The translations under genes were made by a program, and so were the position numbers. Under the pieces are notes generated by a model. It was not told the origin of the DNA. It did no database searches and worked only from the letters and a program-made list of their open reading frames with translations. A stretch of 64,000 nt of DNA from Enterococcus cecorum DSM 20682 = ATCC 43198 (GTDB lineage Bacteria > Bacillota > Bacilli > Lactobacillales > Enterococcaceae): assembly GCF_000407565.1 (NCBI RefSeq), contig NZ_ASWI01000004.1, positions 762,001 through 826,000 of the forward strand. Direction: 5' to 3'. Below are positions 15,687 through 23,674 of this stretch, piece after piece. Position 1 is the stretch's first letter; every line of letters starts with the position of its first letter.

Positions 15687-17249
15687 ATGAATGAGCAGAC
15701 TACTTTGGAAAGCCGTCAGAAAACCAAAAATGGTGTGAAACGATTGATTTTCGTAGTGCTTTCCATTTTGCTCGAAGTGACGCTGATTGTTCTTTTATTT
15801 ACTTCACTAAATGATTATGCCGAATGGTTGAACTTATTAACGCGTACACTTGCAGCAATTTTAGTGCTCTATATTTATAGCGAAGACAAGACTGCGACGA
15901 TGAAGATGCCGTGGATTATACTAATTATGTTATTCCCAATTGTCGGTGTGACGATTTATCTTTTAGTAGGTTTGAATAAAGGGACTAGAAAGATGCGCGC
16001 CCGATATCAGGCAATTGACGAGGTGCTATTACCGCTCTTACCTGATTCGTCTGATTTAATCGAAAATTTAAAGCAAACACAGCCCAAAGCCGCGAGTATT
16101 TCTCATTATTTGCAGACTTATGCGAAATATCCACTCTATCAAAATACGGATGTGACATATTATAACGAAGCGGTCAAAGGATTAGAAGCACAACTTGAAG
16201 CTTTAAAGCAAGCCAAACATTTTATTTTTATGGAATATCATGCGATTGAAGATAAAGAATCCTGGCAACGAATTGAGGAAATCTTAGTTGAAAAAGTCAA
16301 TGAAGGGCTAGAAGTTCGGGTATTCTATGATGATATGGGTTCGATTGGTTTTATCAATACGGATTTTGTACAAAAGATGGAAGGTCTAGGAATTGCTTGT
16401 CGGGTGTTTAATCCGTTTATGCCTGGGCTAAATGTGTTTTTGAATAACCGTGATCATCGCAAAATTACGGTCATTGATGGTGAGGTTGGCTTTACTGGTG
16501 GCTATAATTTGGCCAATGAGTATTTCAATGTAACGCATCCTTATGGCATGTGGAAGGATACGGGAATTCGGTTGGAAGGTCCTGCTGTGCGTTCCTTAAC
16601 GATTGCCTTTTTGGAAATGTGGAATGCCGTCAAAGAAACGGATAAACATGATGAAAACTTTATGCGCTTTTTGCCTGTGGACAGCTATGAAGCAAGTGAG
16701 ACTGGCTTTGTCCAACCTTATGCCTTTATTCCAATGTCTAGTGAACGGGTCGGGGAAGAAGTGTACATCAGTATGGCCAATAAGGCGGAAAAATATTGTT
16801 ACTTTATGACGCCTTATTTGATATTAACGGATGAAATGGTGCATGCGATTGCTCTTGCTGCAAAACGGGGCGTAGATGTGCGAATTATTACCCCAGGAAT
16901 TCCGGATAAAAAGATGGTTTATGGGGTGACGCGTTCCTTCTATCCTGATTTGGTTAAGCATGGGGTTCGTATTTATGAATGGACGCCAGGTTTCTGTCAT
17001 GCGAAAATGAGTGTGGTCGATGATGTGATGGCAACTTGTGGGACGATTAATTTAGATTATCGTAGTTTGTATCATCATTTTGAAAATGGCTGTTTTATGG
17101 TTGACACGCAGTCAGTGCTTGATATTAAAGCAGATTTCGACGCTACTTTTGAAGAATGTCGTGAAGTGACGCAAGAATATCAAAAGGGAAGTAAAGCTCA
17201 TTTGTCATTGAAAGAATTATTCTTACGTTTGTTTGCACAATTGTTATAA
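15687..17249 (+). CDS. cls: Cardiolipin synthase
   Basis: Condenses two phosphatidylglycerols to cardiolipin and glycerol in the membrane. Two hydrophobic segments in the first 110 residues (LIFVVLSILLEVTLIVLLF and IILIMLFPIVGVTIYLLVG, the PLDNc region) precede two PLD domains. The catalytic HxKx4D motifs are HRKITVID and HAKMSVVD, followed by GGYNLANEY and GTINLDYRS. It is 520 residues, slightly longer than the usual 480-500. I choose ATG 15687 with GGAAG at 15673-15677; the longer open frame upstream overlaps the ASCH gene and has no ribosome site. A TATAAT at 15650 fits as -10. A terminator follows at 17258-17297. Confidence 0.93.
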   Translation: MNEQTTLESRQKTKNGVKRLIFVVLSILLEVTLIVLLFTSLNDYAEWLNLLTRTLAAILVLYIYSEDKTATMKMPWIILIMLFPIVGVTIYLLVGLNKGTRKMRARYQAIDEVLLPLLPDSSDLIENLKQTQPKAASISHYLQTYAKYPLYQNTDVTYYNEAVKGLEAQLEALKQAKHFIFMEYHAIEDKESWQRIEEILVEKVNEGLEVRVFYDDMGSIGFINTDFVQKMEGLGIACRVFNPFMPGLNVFLNNRDHRKITVIDGEVGFTGGYNLANEYFNVTHPYGMWKDTGIRLEGPAVRSLTIAFLEMWNAVKETDKHDENFMRFLPVDSYEASETGFVQPYAFIPMSSERVGEEVYISMANKAEKYCYFMTPYLILTDEMVHAIALAAKRGVDVRIITPGIPDKKMVYGVTRSFYPDLVKHGVRIYEWTPGFCHAKMSVVDDVMATCGTINLDYRSLYHHFENGCFMVDTQSVLDIKADFDATFEECREVTQEYQKGSKAHLSLKELFLRLFAQLL

Positions 17250-17257
17250 AATTTATC

Positions 17258-17297
17258 GAGTATCTTGTGAAAATTGCTTACAAGATGCTCTTTTTTT
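17258..17297 (+). terminator. Terminator of the cardiolipin synthase gene
   Basis: GAGTATCTTGT pairs with ACAAGATGCTC with one G-U, followed by seven T. A TATAAT-like sequence for the next gene overlaps the end. Confidence 0.85.
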
Positions 17298-17332
17298 GTT
17301 ATAATGTACGAAATGAAAAAGGAGTGGTGCGG

Positions 17333-18094
17333 ATGTTGAAAAAATGTAGTGAGCAAGACCGGAAACGATTGACCGATTATCTTTATCAAAATCCCGTGTT
17401 GAATTTATTTATTATCGGTGACTTGTATAATTACGGTTTTGATTCGGACATTCAAGACTTATATATCGATGAAGATTATCAAGGTATTCATGGTTTGGTT
17501 TTACGTTATCGCAACAGCATTTTGGTGCAAAGCTATGAAGGTAGGATTTATCCTGAATTTGTCGCAGAGTTAGTTGAACGTCACCAGATTACACATATTA
17601 ATGGGGAAGCGAGTTTAGTGGAAAAATATGACTTTACTGCAAGAGAGAATGTATTATGTTACTTCTCGCAATGCAAAGAACTAAAAAATGCACCTGAGAT
17701 GACATTAGTTGAATCGTTTGGCCCTGAAGATGCGCAAGAAATTTCAGAGGTTTTTAAAAGTGTTTTTAAAAATTTTTCAGCGAAACCTGATGAAATCCAA
17801 GAAAGTCTAGCGAAAAAACTAGATCGTGTCTATGGTGTCAGAGTAGATGGAAAAATTGTATCGATTGCTAGAAGTACCGCTGAATGTCCTGGTTTAGCAA
17901 TGTTAGTGGGTGTTGCTACGTTAGAATCTTTTAGAAGTCTTGGGTATGCACGCTAAACGGTAGCCAAACTAACCGCAGATTTACTCGCTGAAGGAAAGGA
18001 ACCTTGTCTCTTTTACGAAAATCCAGTTGCAGCGAGAATATATGAGAGTCTAGGCTATGAACGCGTCGGACAATGGCGAGTAGTGAGATTGTAG
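17333..18094 (+). pseudogene. GNAT acetyltransferase with in-frame stop
   Basis: An acetyltransferase of the FR47-like kind, interrupted by TAA at 17954-17956. The start is ATG 17333 with GGAGTGG at 17321. Before the stop the frame reads SIARSTAECPGLAMLVGVATLESFRSLGYAR, the acetyl-CoA-binding strand and loop. After the stop the same frame continues as TVAKLTADLLAEGKEPCLFY then YESLGYERVGQWRVVRL to 18094, the normal C-terminal half of such enzymes. A single base change (for example from CAA) would restore it. The truncated product would lack half of the cofactor site. A sequencing error cannot be excluded. Confidence 0.85.
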
Positions 18095-18102
18095 GTGAGC
18101 GT

Positions 18103-18612
18103 ATGTCTATTGTTTTTGCAAATGAAGAGGATATTTCTAAAATTTATGATTATTTAAATACGATATCTACACAGACGCAGTATCTAACCTTTGATTCAGA
18201 TGGATTAAAAGTTAGTTTAGACGCCTTTTCTAAAGTATTTCTTTCTCAGTTATCCAATCCGAATATTAAATATTTTTGTTATAAAGTTAATGGAAATATT
18301 GTTGGTATTGCCAATTATCGGGTGGATTCTAGAACTAAGATGTCGCATCGTGCAAAAATAGGAATAAGTGTATTAGCTGATTATCAAAACAAAGGTATTG
18401 GTAAACAACTACTTGCTTCAATGATTGGGTATTTAGAGCAACAAAAACAAATCGAATTAGTAGAATTAGAAGTTGCCTCTGAAAATAAGGTAGCTATTTA
18501 TTTATATGAAAAATTTGGATTTAAGAAAATCGGAAATCTACCTAAATTTTTTAAACTAGGTAATGATTATATGGATTTTATCATGATGCAATTACAACTT
18601 AATCGTCAGTAA
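18103..18612 (+). CDS. GNAT acetyltransferase
   Basis: A 169-residue N-acetyltransferase. IGISVLADYQNKGIGKQLLA is the acetyl-CoA loop, and LEVASENKVAIYLYEKFGFKKIG is the C-terminal helix and strand. The target is unknown. I take ATG 18103 with AGGTGAG at 18093-18099, which overlaps the stop of the broken GNAT gene upstream, so the two were probably co-transcribed. The open frame to 18073 has no ribosome site. Confidence 0.85.
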   Translation: MSIVFANEEDISKIYDYLNTISTQTQYLTFDSDGLKVSLDAFSKVFLSQLSNPNIKYFCYKVNGNIVGIANYRVDSRTKMSHRAKIGISVLADYQNKGIGKQLLASMIGYLEQQKQIELVELEVASENKVAIYLYEKFGFKKIGNLPKFFKLGNDYMDFIMMQLQLNRQ

Positions 18613-18631
18613 ACTTTACGTGATACATTTT

Positions 18632-18707
18632 AAACACGAACGATAAATAGAAATTGACACTAAAATATTGCTGTTTTGTTGATTGAAACGAATGGACAAT
18701 CTATAAT
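18632..18707 (+). promoter_or_regulatory. PurR-box-like site and promoter of the pfkB gene
   Basis: AAACACGAACGAT (CGAAC core 18637-18641) resembles the PurR box AWWWCCGAACWWT at 10 of 13 positions. TTGATT (18679-18684), 17 bp and TATAAT (18702-18707) form a good promoter. The core-to--35 distance is 42 bp, the same as in front of purE, purC and guaC in this window. Confidence 0.6.
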
Positions 18708-18739
18708 TTTTGTAGAATATACGAAAATGAGGGTTGGTA

Positions 18740-19633
18740 ATGAGCAAATGTTTAGTGATTGGTTCTTCAGTTTGTGATTGTTTAATTTATACGGATGTGT
18801 TACCTAGTCGTGAAGGGGATGCACACATTAGTAACCAGAAAATGCAAATTGGTGGTTGTGCATTAAATGTTGCTGTAACTTTAAAGGGATTAGGTGTGGA
18901 TTTTGATTTTTTATCTCCCGTTGGCCAAGGAATGTATGGTGATTTTGTTGCCAGTGAGTTGGCTAAATTACAATTACCTATATTTCGTGTTGAGGGTGAA
19001 AATGGGTGTTGCTATTGTTTTATCGAAGCAGATGGCGAACGAACTTTTCTTTCTTATCATGGCGTCGAATATAGCTTCCAAATATCTTGGTTAGAAAACT
19101 TTGATTTAAATGAATATGCCTATCTCTATCTTTGCGGATTAGAAGTGGAGGAAGCGACTGGCGAAGAATTAGTTGATGCACTCACTGATTTTAAAGGTAA
19201 AATTGTTTTTTGTCCTGGACCAAGAGTTTGTGAAATCTCCTCAGAACGAATTACACAATTGTTATCTTATGAACCAATACTACACTTAAATGAACAAGAA
19301 GTCTATTTGATGAGCGGTCAACAGGAATTATCCGCTGCGATTGAATATCTGTATGCCCAAACGCATGCACCAGTCGTGGTTACATTAGGTTCCAAAGGTG
19401 TGCTTGCCTATGATGGTGAATGGGCAGAATGTCTTTCTGAAAAAGTTGAGGTCAAAGATACTGTCGGGGCTGGGGATAGTCATGTAGCTGGGATGCTAGC
19501 TGGATTATTAGCAGATCATAATCTCAGGGATAGTTTACAATTAGCCAATCGAGTCGCTGGGGAAGTCGTACAAGTCTCAGGCGCATTATTGCCAAAAGAA
19601 AAATATCTGGAATTGCGGCTAAACGAAACATAA
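18740..19633 (+). CDS. PfkB-family carbohydrate or nucleoside kinase
   Basis: Phosphorylates a sugar or nucleoside with ATP. GGCALNVAVTLKGLGVDFDFL near the N-terminus and the C-terminal signature DTVGAGDSHVAGMLAGLL (anion hole and catalytic Asp) define the ribokinase/PfkB family. It is 297 residues, usual length. ATG 18740 follows GAGGG at 18729-18733. The PurR-like site upstream suggests purine control, so a nucleoside such as inosine or guanosine could be its substrate; ribose and pseudouridine are alternatives. Family certain, substrate not. Confidence 0.85.
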   Translation: MSKCLVIGSSVCDCLIYTDVLPSREGDAHISNQKMQIGGCALNVAVTLKGLGVDFDFLSPVGQGMYGDFVASELAKLQLPIFRVEGENGCCYCFIEADGERTFLSYHGVEYSFQISWLENFDLNEYAYLYLCGLEVEEATGEELVDALTDFKGKIVFCPGPRVCEISSERITQLLSYEPILHLNEQEVYLMSGQQELSAAIEYLYAQTHAPVVVTLGSKGVLAYDGEWAECLSEKVEVKDTVGAGDSHVAGMLAGLLADHNLRDSLQLANRVAGEVVQVSGALLPKEKYLELRLNET

Positions 19634-19659
19634 ATAGCTGAAATATGGAGATTTATATA

Positions 19660-20124
19660 ATGAGAAAAATGGATTATCTTGTTTACCTAATTAATATTGT
19701 AAGTAATCATTATTTTGCTGATGATTTAAAAAAAGGATATAGAACACTAAATGATAGTGGGCTACTTGCCTTTAACGATGAATTCTATGATGTACAACAT
19801 ACTTTGAGTAAGGAAGTACTACTAAAAGAAGTTGGTGAAATCATTCTTCAAAGTGATATTTGTCAGAATGATTACTTGAGAGACAACGTTGCCTTGGTTC
19901 GTTTAACAATTGGTGAAATTATGCGTCGTTTAAATATTAGTTATATGGATGCCATGGATTTATTCTATCAATCCATTACAGCTGAATTATTATCTGATGA
20001 AGATACTGGCTATTTTACTTATTCTCATCTTGATTTAGCTAAGTTAGTAATAGAAGAACAAAAAGTGAATAGCAGAGAAGAAAAAATTGATATACATGTT
20101 GAAGGAAAAGTATTATGTGTTTAA
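19660..20124 (+). CDS. Hypothetical protein, possibly DUF3791-like
   Basis: A 154-residue soluble protein of unknown function. The C-terminal part (LTIGEIMRRLNISYMDAMDLF, then SDEDTGYFTYSHLDLAKLVIE) resembles DUF3791-type proteins, in which a helical segment ends with an acidic DE-TG-Y stretch. I take ATG 19660 with GGAG at 19647-19650, rather than 19645. Its end overlaps the HIT gene by 10 bp, showing coupling. Confidence 0.6.
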   Translation: MRKMDYLVYLINIVSNHYFADDLKKGYRTLNDSGLLAFNDEFYDVQHTLSKEVLLKEVGEIILQSDICQNDYLRDNVALVRLTIGEIMRRLNISYMDAMDLFYQSITAELLSDEDTGYFTYSHLDLAKLVIEEQKVNSREEKIDIHVEGKVLCV

Positions 20125-20573
20125 TTTGTGAGAGAATCAGAGAAATTACTGAAAACAAGAATCCGTATTTTGTAAAAGAAATGACCACAGGATATGTAGT
20201 GATTGGGGATCATCAATATTTTGAAGGTTATACACTATTTTTGTGTAAGCGACACGTCAACGAATTACATGAATTATCACACGAATATAAATTGAAATTT
20301 TTAGATGAAATGAGTTTGGTTTCCCAGGCGGTCTCACAAGCGTTCCAAGCTGATAAAATGAATATTGAGTTATTAGGTAATGGTGAAAGTCATGTTCATT
20401 GGCATCTCTTTCCACGCAAAAATGCCGATTTAGGTAAATATGGGCATAATGGGAAAGGGCCTGTTTGGTGGTTACCTTTTGATGAAATGTATGATGAAAA
20501 TGTAAGACCTGGTAACGAAAAATTACAAGAATTGAAAGTAAAATTAATTGATGAGATTAATAAAATTAGTTGA
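20115..20573 (+). CDS. HIT-family protein
   Basis: A histidine-triad nucleotide-binding hydrolase or transferase of 152 residues. The triad is SHVHWHLFPR near residue 95. An N-terminal CLIC pair resembles the zinc-site cysteines of some family members. DHQYFEGYTLFLCKRHVNEL is the usual core strand. Start ATG 20115 lies inside the end of the previous gene with GAAGGAAAAG upstream, so translation is coupled. The substrate is unknown. It is followed by a terminator at 20582-20612. Confidence 0.88.
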   Translation: MCLICERIREITENKNPYFVKEMTTGYVVIGDHQYFEGYTLFLCKRHVNELHELSHEYKLKFLDEMSLVSQAVSQAFQADKMNIELLGNGESHVHWHLFPRKNADLGKYGHNGKGPVWWLPFDEMYDENVRPGNEKLQELKVKLIDEINKIS

Positions 20574-20581
20574 ATGAATAG

Positions 20582-20612
20582 CGCTTGAATTGTCTATGGT
20601 TCAGGCGTTTTT
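20582..20612 (+). terminator. Terminator after the HIT gene
   Basis: CGCTTGAA (20582-20589) pairs with TTCAGGCG (20600-20607) with one G-U, followed by T5. A TATAAT at about 20620 may serve the next gene. Confidence 0.75.
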
Positions 20613-20656
20613 ATTTTGATATAATGAAATTTGAAGAATGTTGAAAGGGAAAATTT

Positions 20657-21154
20657 TTGGCTATGAATAATAAAATCTTAATCATCGGTTGTCCTGGTTC
20701 TGGGAAGAGTACTTTTGCGCGTAAGTTAAGGGATCAACGCCAACTTCCACTCTATTATTTAGACCAAATTTGGCATAAACCAGATCAGACGAATATTTCG
20801 AAAGAGGAATTTATTCAGCGTCAAAAAGAAATGATAAAGCAGGAAGAATGGATAATTGATGGAAATTATCTCACCACTTTAGAATTAAGATTGGCAGCTT
20901 GCGATACGGTATTCTTTTTAGATTTACCGAATGACGTTTGCTTCGAAAGTGTTAGAAAGCGAATCGGTCAAGTGCGCGAGGATATGCCTTGGGTGGAAGA
21001 GACGTTTGATGAGGAGTTCCAACAATGGATATTGGATTTCCCAACTAAACAACGACCAGAGATAATTGAATTGTTGAAGAAATATAAAGAAGGTAAGCAA
21101 ATCATCGTCTTTCATACTCGAAAAGATGTTGAGGCGTATTTTGATCATCAATAA
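20657..21154 (+). CDS. P-loop kinase, adenylate-kinase-like (topology-modulation-protein type)
   Basis: A small nucleoside or shikimate-like kinase of unknown substrate. IIGCPGSGKSTFARKL is Walker A at residues about 8-23, followed by LYYLDQIWHKPD and EEWIIDGNY, hallmarks of the group often named topology modulation or FlaR proteins, and a lid-like RIGQVREDMPW segment. The likely start is TTG 20657 (AAAGGGA at 20644-20650, spacing 6), with ATG 20663 as the alternative. It is 165 residues, normal. Confidence 0.8.
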   Translation: MAMNNKILIIGCPGSGKSTFARKLRDQRQLPLYYLDQIWHKPDQTNISKEEFIQRQKEMIKQEEWIIDGNYLTTLELRLAACDTVFFLDLPNDVCFESVRKRIGQVREDMPWVEETFDEEFQQWILDFPTKQRPEIIELLKKYKEGKQIIVFHTRKDVEAYFDHQ

Positions 21155-21270
21155 ACCTCTTAGAAAGTGGTAAATAACAGATAAACTTATTTAATCTATA
21201 GTTTATTTTGATTATTTGATTTTAATAAGCAAGCTACATATTAATTTTGTTTTAGAAACGGGTGAGTTAA

Positions 21271-21855
21271 ATGACAAAATTTGGAGTTGTATTATATCCT
21301 AATTACTCTTTGCAGGAAATTACATGCATAACGTCTACACTATCAATCTGGTTTAATGAAGAAATTGATTATATTGCTAGTGAGAATATTTGCTATTTTA
21401 CAGAAGAGGGATTACCCACATATCCAACTAAGCTTATTCATGAAGTAAATATTACAGATTATGATTGTATTATCATCCCGGGGTCAATTAATCCATTAGT
21501 AGGGTTATATGATGATGAATTAATTCATTTTTTACATCAAGGTATTTCAAGCAATATTGTTTTTGCGGCAATATCATCAGCACCTCTTTTATTGGGAAAA
21601 GCAGGATTATTAAAAGGGAAAAAGTATACTGGAGGATTATTCGTTCAGCAATTGGATTATTTTGACTTTATGGAAATTGATAATTTTACTCATAAATCAA
21701 TTGAGATAGAGGATGGATTAATCACCGGGATAGGGATGTATTTTGTTGATTTTGCTAAGGCTGTTTTGAAATATTTAGATTATCCAATTGATGAAACCTT
21801 TTTAAATCCAAGCCTGAAATACACTGAGAAAGATTTGCTTTTTTATTATTCGTAG
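21271..21855 (+). CDS. DJ-1/PfpI-family protein lacking the elbow cysteine
   Basis: Class I glutamine-amidotransferase-like fold of 194 residues. DCIIIPGSINPLVGLYDD and LLLGKAGLLKGKKYTGG match DJ-1/PfpI proteins. At the nucleophile elbow, where the family has AAIC-SAP, this protein reads AAISSAP, with Ser102 in place of Cys. The codon is TCA, two changes from TGC or one from TGA-type intermediates, so this is not a simple read error. The protein may be a binding or regulatory member without catalysis. The start ATG 21271 follows GGGTGAG. Confidence 0.75.
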   Translation: MTKFGVVLYPNYSLQEITCITSTLSIWFNEEIDYIASENICYFTEEGLPTYPTKLIHEVNITDYDCIIIPGSINPLVGLYDDELIHFLHQGISSNIVFAAISSAPLLLGKAGLLKGKKYTGGLFVQQLDYFDFMEIDNFTHKSIEIEDGLITGIGMYFVDFAKAVLKYLDYPIDETFLNPSLKYTEKDLLFYYS

Positions 21856-22108
21856 GAAGATTATTTAAATTTTGTCAATGAAGTTAAAACTTTTGAGAAA
21901 TAGAATGAATCTATTTGAAATTTATTTTTGTATCTGATTCTTTTTATAGCAGCTCAATTTGGGTTGCTTATTTTTGTGGAAAAACTAATTTTTTTGATAT
22001 AATGTGCACTCTATTACTTGTTTATTTAGCTGTTTTGTATTCGGCTACATATAGAAGATAAGACAACGAATATGGTATAATTTAGAAAATGTTTTTGGGA
22101 GGGGCCTT
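21856..22108. other. Intergenic stretch
   Basis: About 250 bp with no convincing gene. A weak hairpin followed by T residues near 21950-21977 may end the DJ-1-like gene. Two TATAAT sequences (about 21998 and 22076) may be -10 elements, the second serving the broken hydrolase gene at 22109; neither has a clear -35. Confidence 0.4.
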
Positions 22109-22663
22109 ATGCAAGCTTTATTAGTTATTGATATGGAGCAGGGATTTATGAACGCGGATAGATCTGAGCGAAATAATCCTGATGCAGAGAAAAATATTTT
22201 GAAATTAATGGATTATTTCCGTGAAACGAAACAACTAATCATTCATATTCAACACTTGAGTACTGATCCTCACTCAGCCTTTTTCACTGAAGAAGGTTAT
22301 CAGTTCATGGAAGGTTTTGAGCCGCATCCTGGGGAGAAAGTTTTTCAAAAACACGTCAATAGTGCATTTATTGGAACGAATTTATAAGGATATTTACATG
22401 AAGAAGGGATTTGTCGACTCGTTATTACTGGTCTAACTTTGCCTCATTGTGTTTCTACAACGACTCGGATGGCTGGAAATCTTGGCTTTGAGACGACATT
22501 AATTAGTGATGCCACCGCTACATTTGCATTAAGAGACATTATGGGTAATTGGATAAATGCAGAGGAGTTGCATCAGTCTCATTTGGCAGCGTTGAACGAA
22601 GAATTCGCAAAAGTGATGAGCTGTGAAGAGTTTTTACGAGTCATTGATAAAAAAAGAGAATGA
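22109..22663 (+). pseudogene. Isochorismatase-family cysteine hydrolase with in-frame stop
   Basis: The frame starts at ATG 22109 (GGGAGGGG upstream) with LLVIDMEQGFM, the catalytic Asp strand, and reaches FQKHVNSAFIGTNL before TAA at 22385-22387. It continues in the same frame with GYLHEEGICRLVITGL, then LPHCVSTTTRMAGNLGF, holding the expected nucleophile Cys, to a normal end at 22663 (185 codons in total). A single change in the stop codon (for example from GAA or CAA) would restore a normal nicotinamidase/isochorismatase-type enzyme. As read, the first product lacks the catalytic cysteine. The substrate was unknown even when intact. Confidence 0.85.
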
Positions 22664-22785
22664 AATAGAATAATACAGGAACAAGAAAGTAGTTCTGTTT
22701 AACACTATTTCACTTTTTCCTAGTTTTTATTTTCTCTGTAATGTGTTATGATGAGAAAAGAACGAAAAAATAAGGATGATTTATC

Positions 22786-23532
22786 ATGAATGATTATACA
22801 GACATCAAACGAAATCATTTCCGTTTTCCTGCTTTTTCAGATGAAGATGGAGTAAAACTTCAAGATGGTACTTTTCGTAAACCTTTCTCATTTGAAGAGG
22901 ATTGGATTTTAACGGATGAAGATATTGATCGAAAAGCAAATAGACAAAATAAAGTAAATACTTCTCGTCGTGGAAATAAGACAATTGCGCATAAAGCTGG
23001 TCATAGTGTGAAGCAGATGGAAGAGTTGAAAAAACATCGCGAAAACTTACCTACTTATTCACGTCATCCAAAAGTGGAAGTGACGCCAACTGGCAAGAAA
23101 AACTTATTCGGTAGCAGTCATTTGCATGCGACTTATAAGGTGCGAAATGAAAAGGAAACGCCTGCCATTCATGCCAAACCACCTAAGACAGATGTGTTTA
23201 AAAAGTCGGTTTTCGAACCAACTTATGTACCTGCTTCATTAATCCCTGATAAAAAGGAAGAGGTAGACCAATCTGAGTTGTTGAACTCGATGCAAAAGAG
23301 CAAGGACAGCTATATGCTTTTCGATACCGAGCCAGCGCCTTATCAAGTAAAACAAGAGGAAAATGAACCCACTGTGAAGAAGTTCAAAGTTCCAAGTGCT
23401 ACAAAAGATCGTAATAATTTACCGAAAGCAACACAAGAAATGATTGCAAAGAAAAAATCAGTCTTAGGTTCATTAGATACGATGATTGAAGAGGGTGCGA
23501 AAGAAAAACGCAATACCAAATATTTTGAATAA
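22786..23532 (+). CDS. Hypothetical charged, low-complexity protein
   Basis: Not recognised; 248 residues, very rich in Lys, Glu, Asp and Pro. It has no membrane segment and no folded-domain signature, so much of it is probably disordered. The N-terminus contains FRFPAFSDEDGVKLQDGTFR; the middle has basic stretches such as NTSRRGNKTIAHKAGHS. Start ATG 22786 follows AAGGATGA. The strong terminator at 23540 makes it a single-gene unit. It is probably lineage-specific to Enterococcaceae-type bacteria, but I cannot verify that here. Confidence 0.65.
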   Translation: MNDYTDIKRNHFRFPAFSDEDGVKLQDGTFRKPFSFEEDWILTDEDIDRKANRQNKVNTSRRGNKTIAHKAGHSVKQMEELKKHRENLPTYSRHPKVEVTPTGKKNLFGSSHLHATYKVRNEKETPAIHAKPPKTDVFKKSVFEPTYVPASLIPDKKEEVDQSELLNSMQKSKDSYMLFDTEPAPYQVKQEENEPTVKKFKVPSATKDRNNLPKATQEMIAKKKSVLGSLDTMIEEGAKEKRNTKYFE

Positions 23533-23539
23533 TAATTAT

Positions 23540-23570
23540 GTCTGGCTATTTTTTACGGCCAGACTTTTTT
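23540..23570 (+). terminator. Rho-independent terminator
   Basis: A perfect 7-bp stem GTCTGGC/GCCAGAC with an 11-base loop, followed by six T. Confidence 0.9.
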
Positions 23571-23674
23571 CTTAATTTTTCGAAATATTTTGCGTTTTCA
23601 CTATAAATTTTCTGACAAATTGATATAATGGATAAAAGGCTACTTGGCTAGTAGAAAAGAAAAGAGGAAAACAA

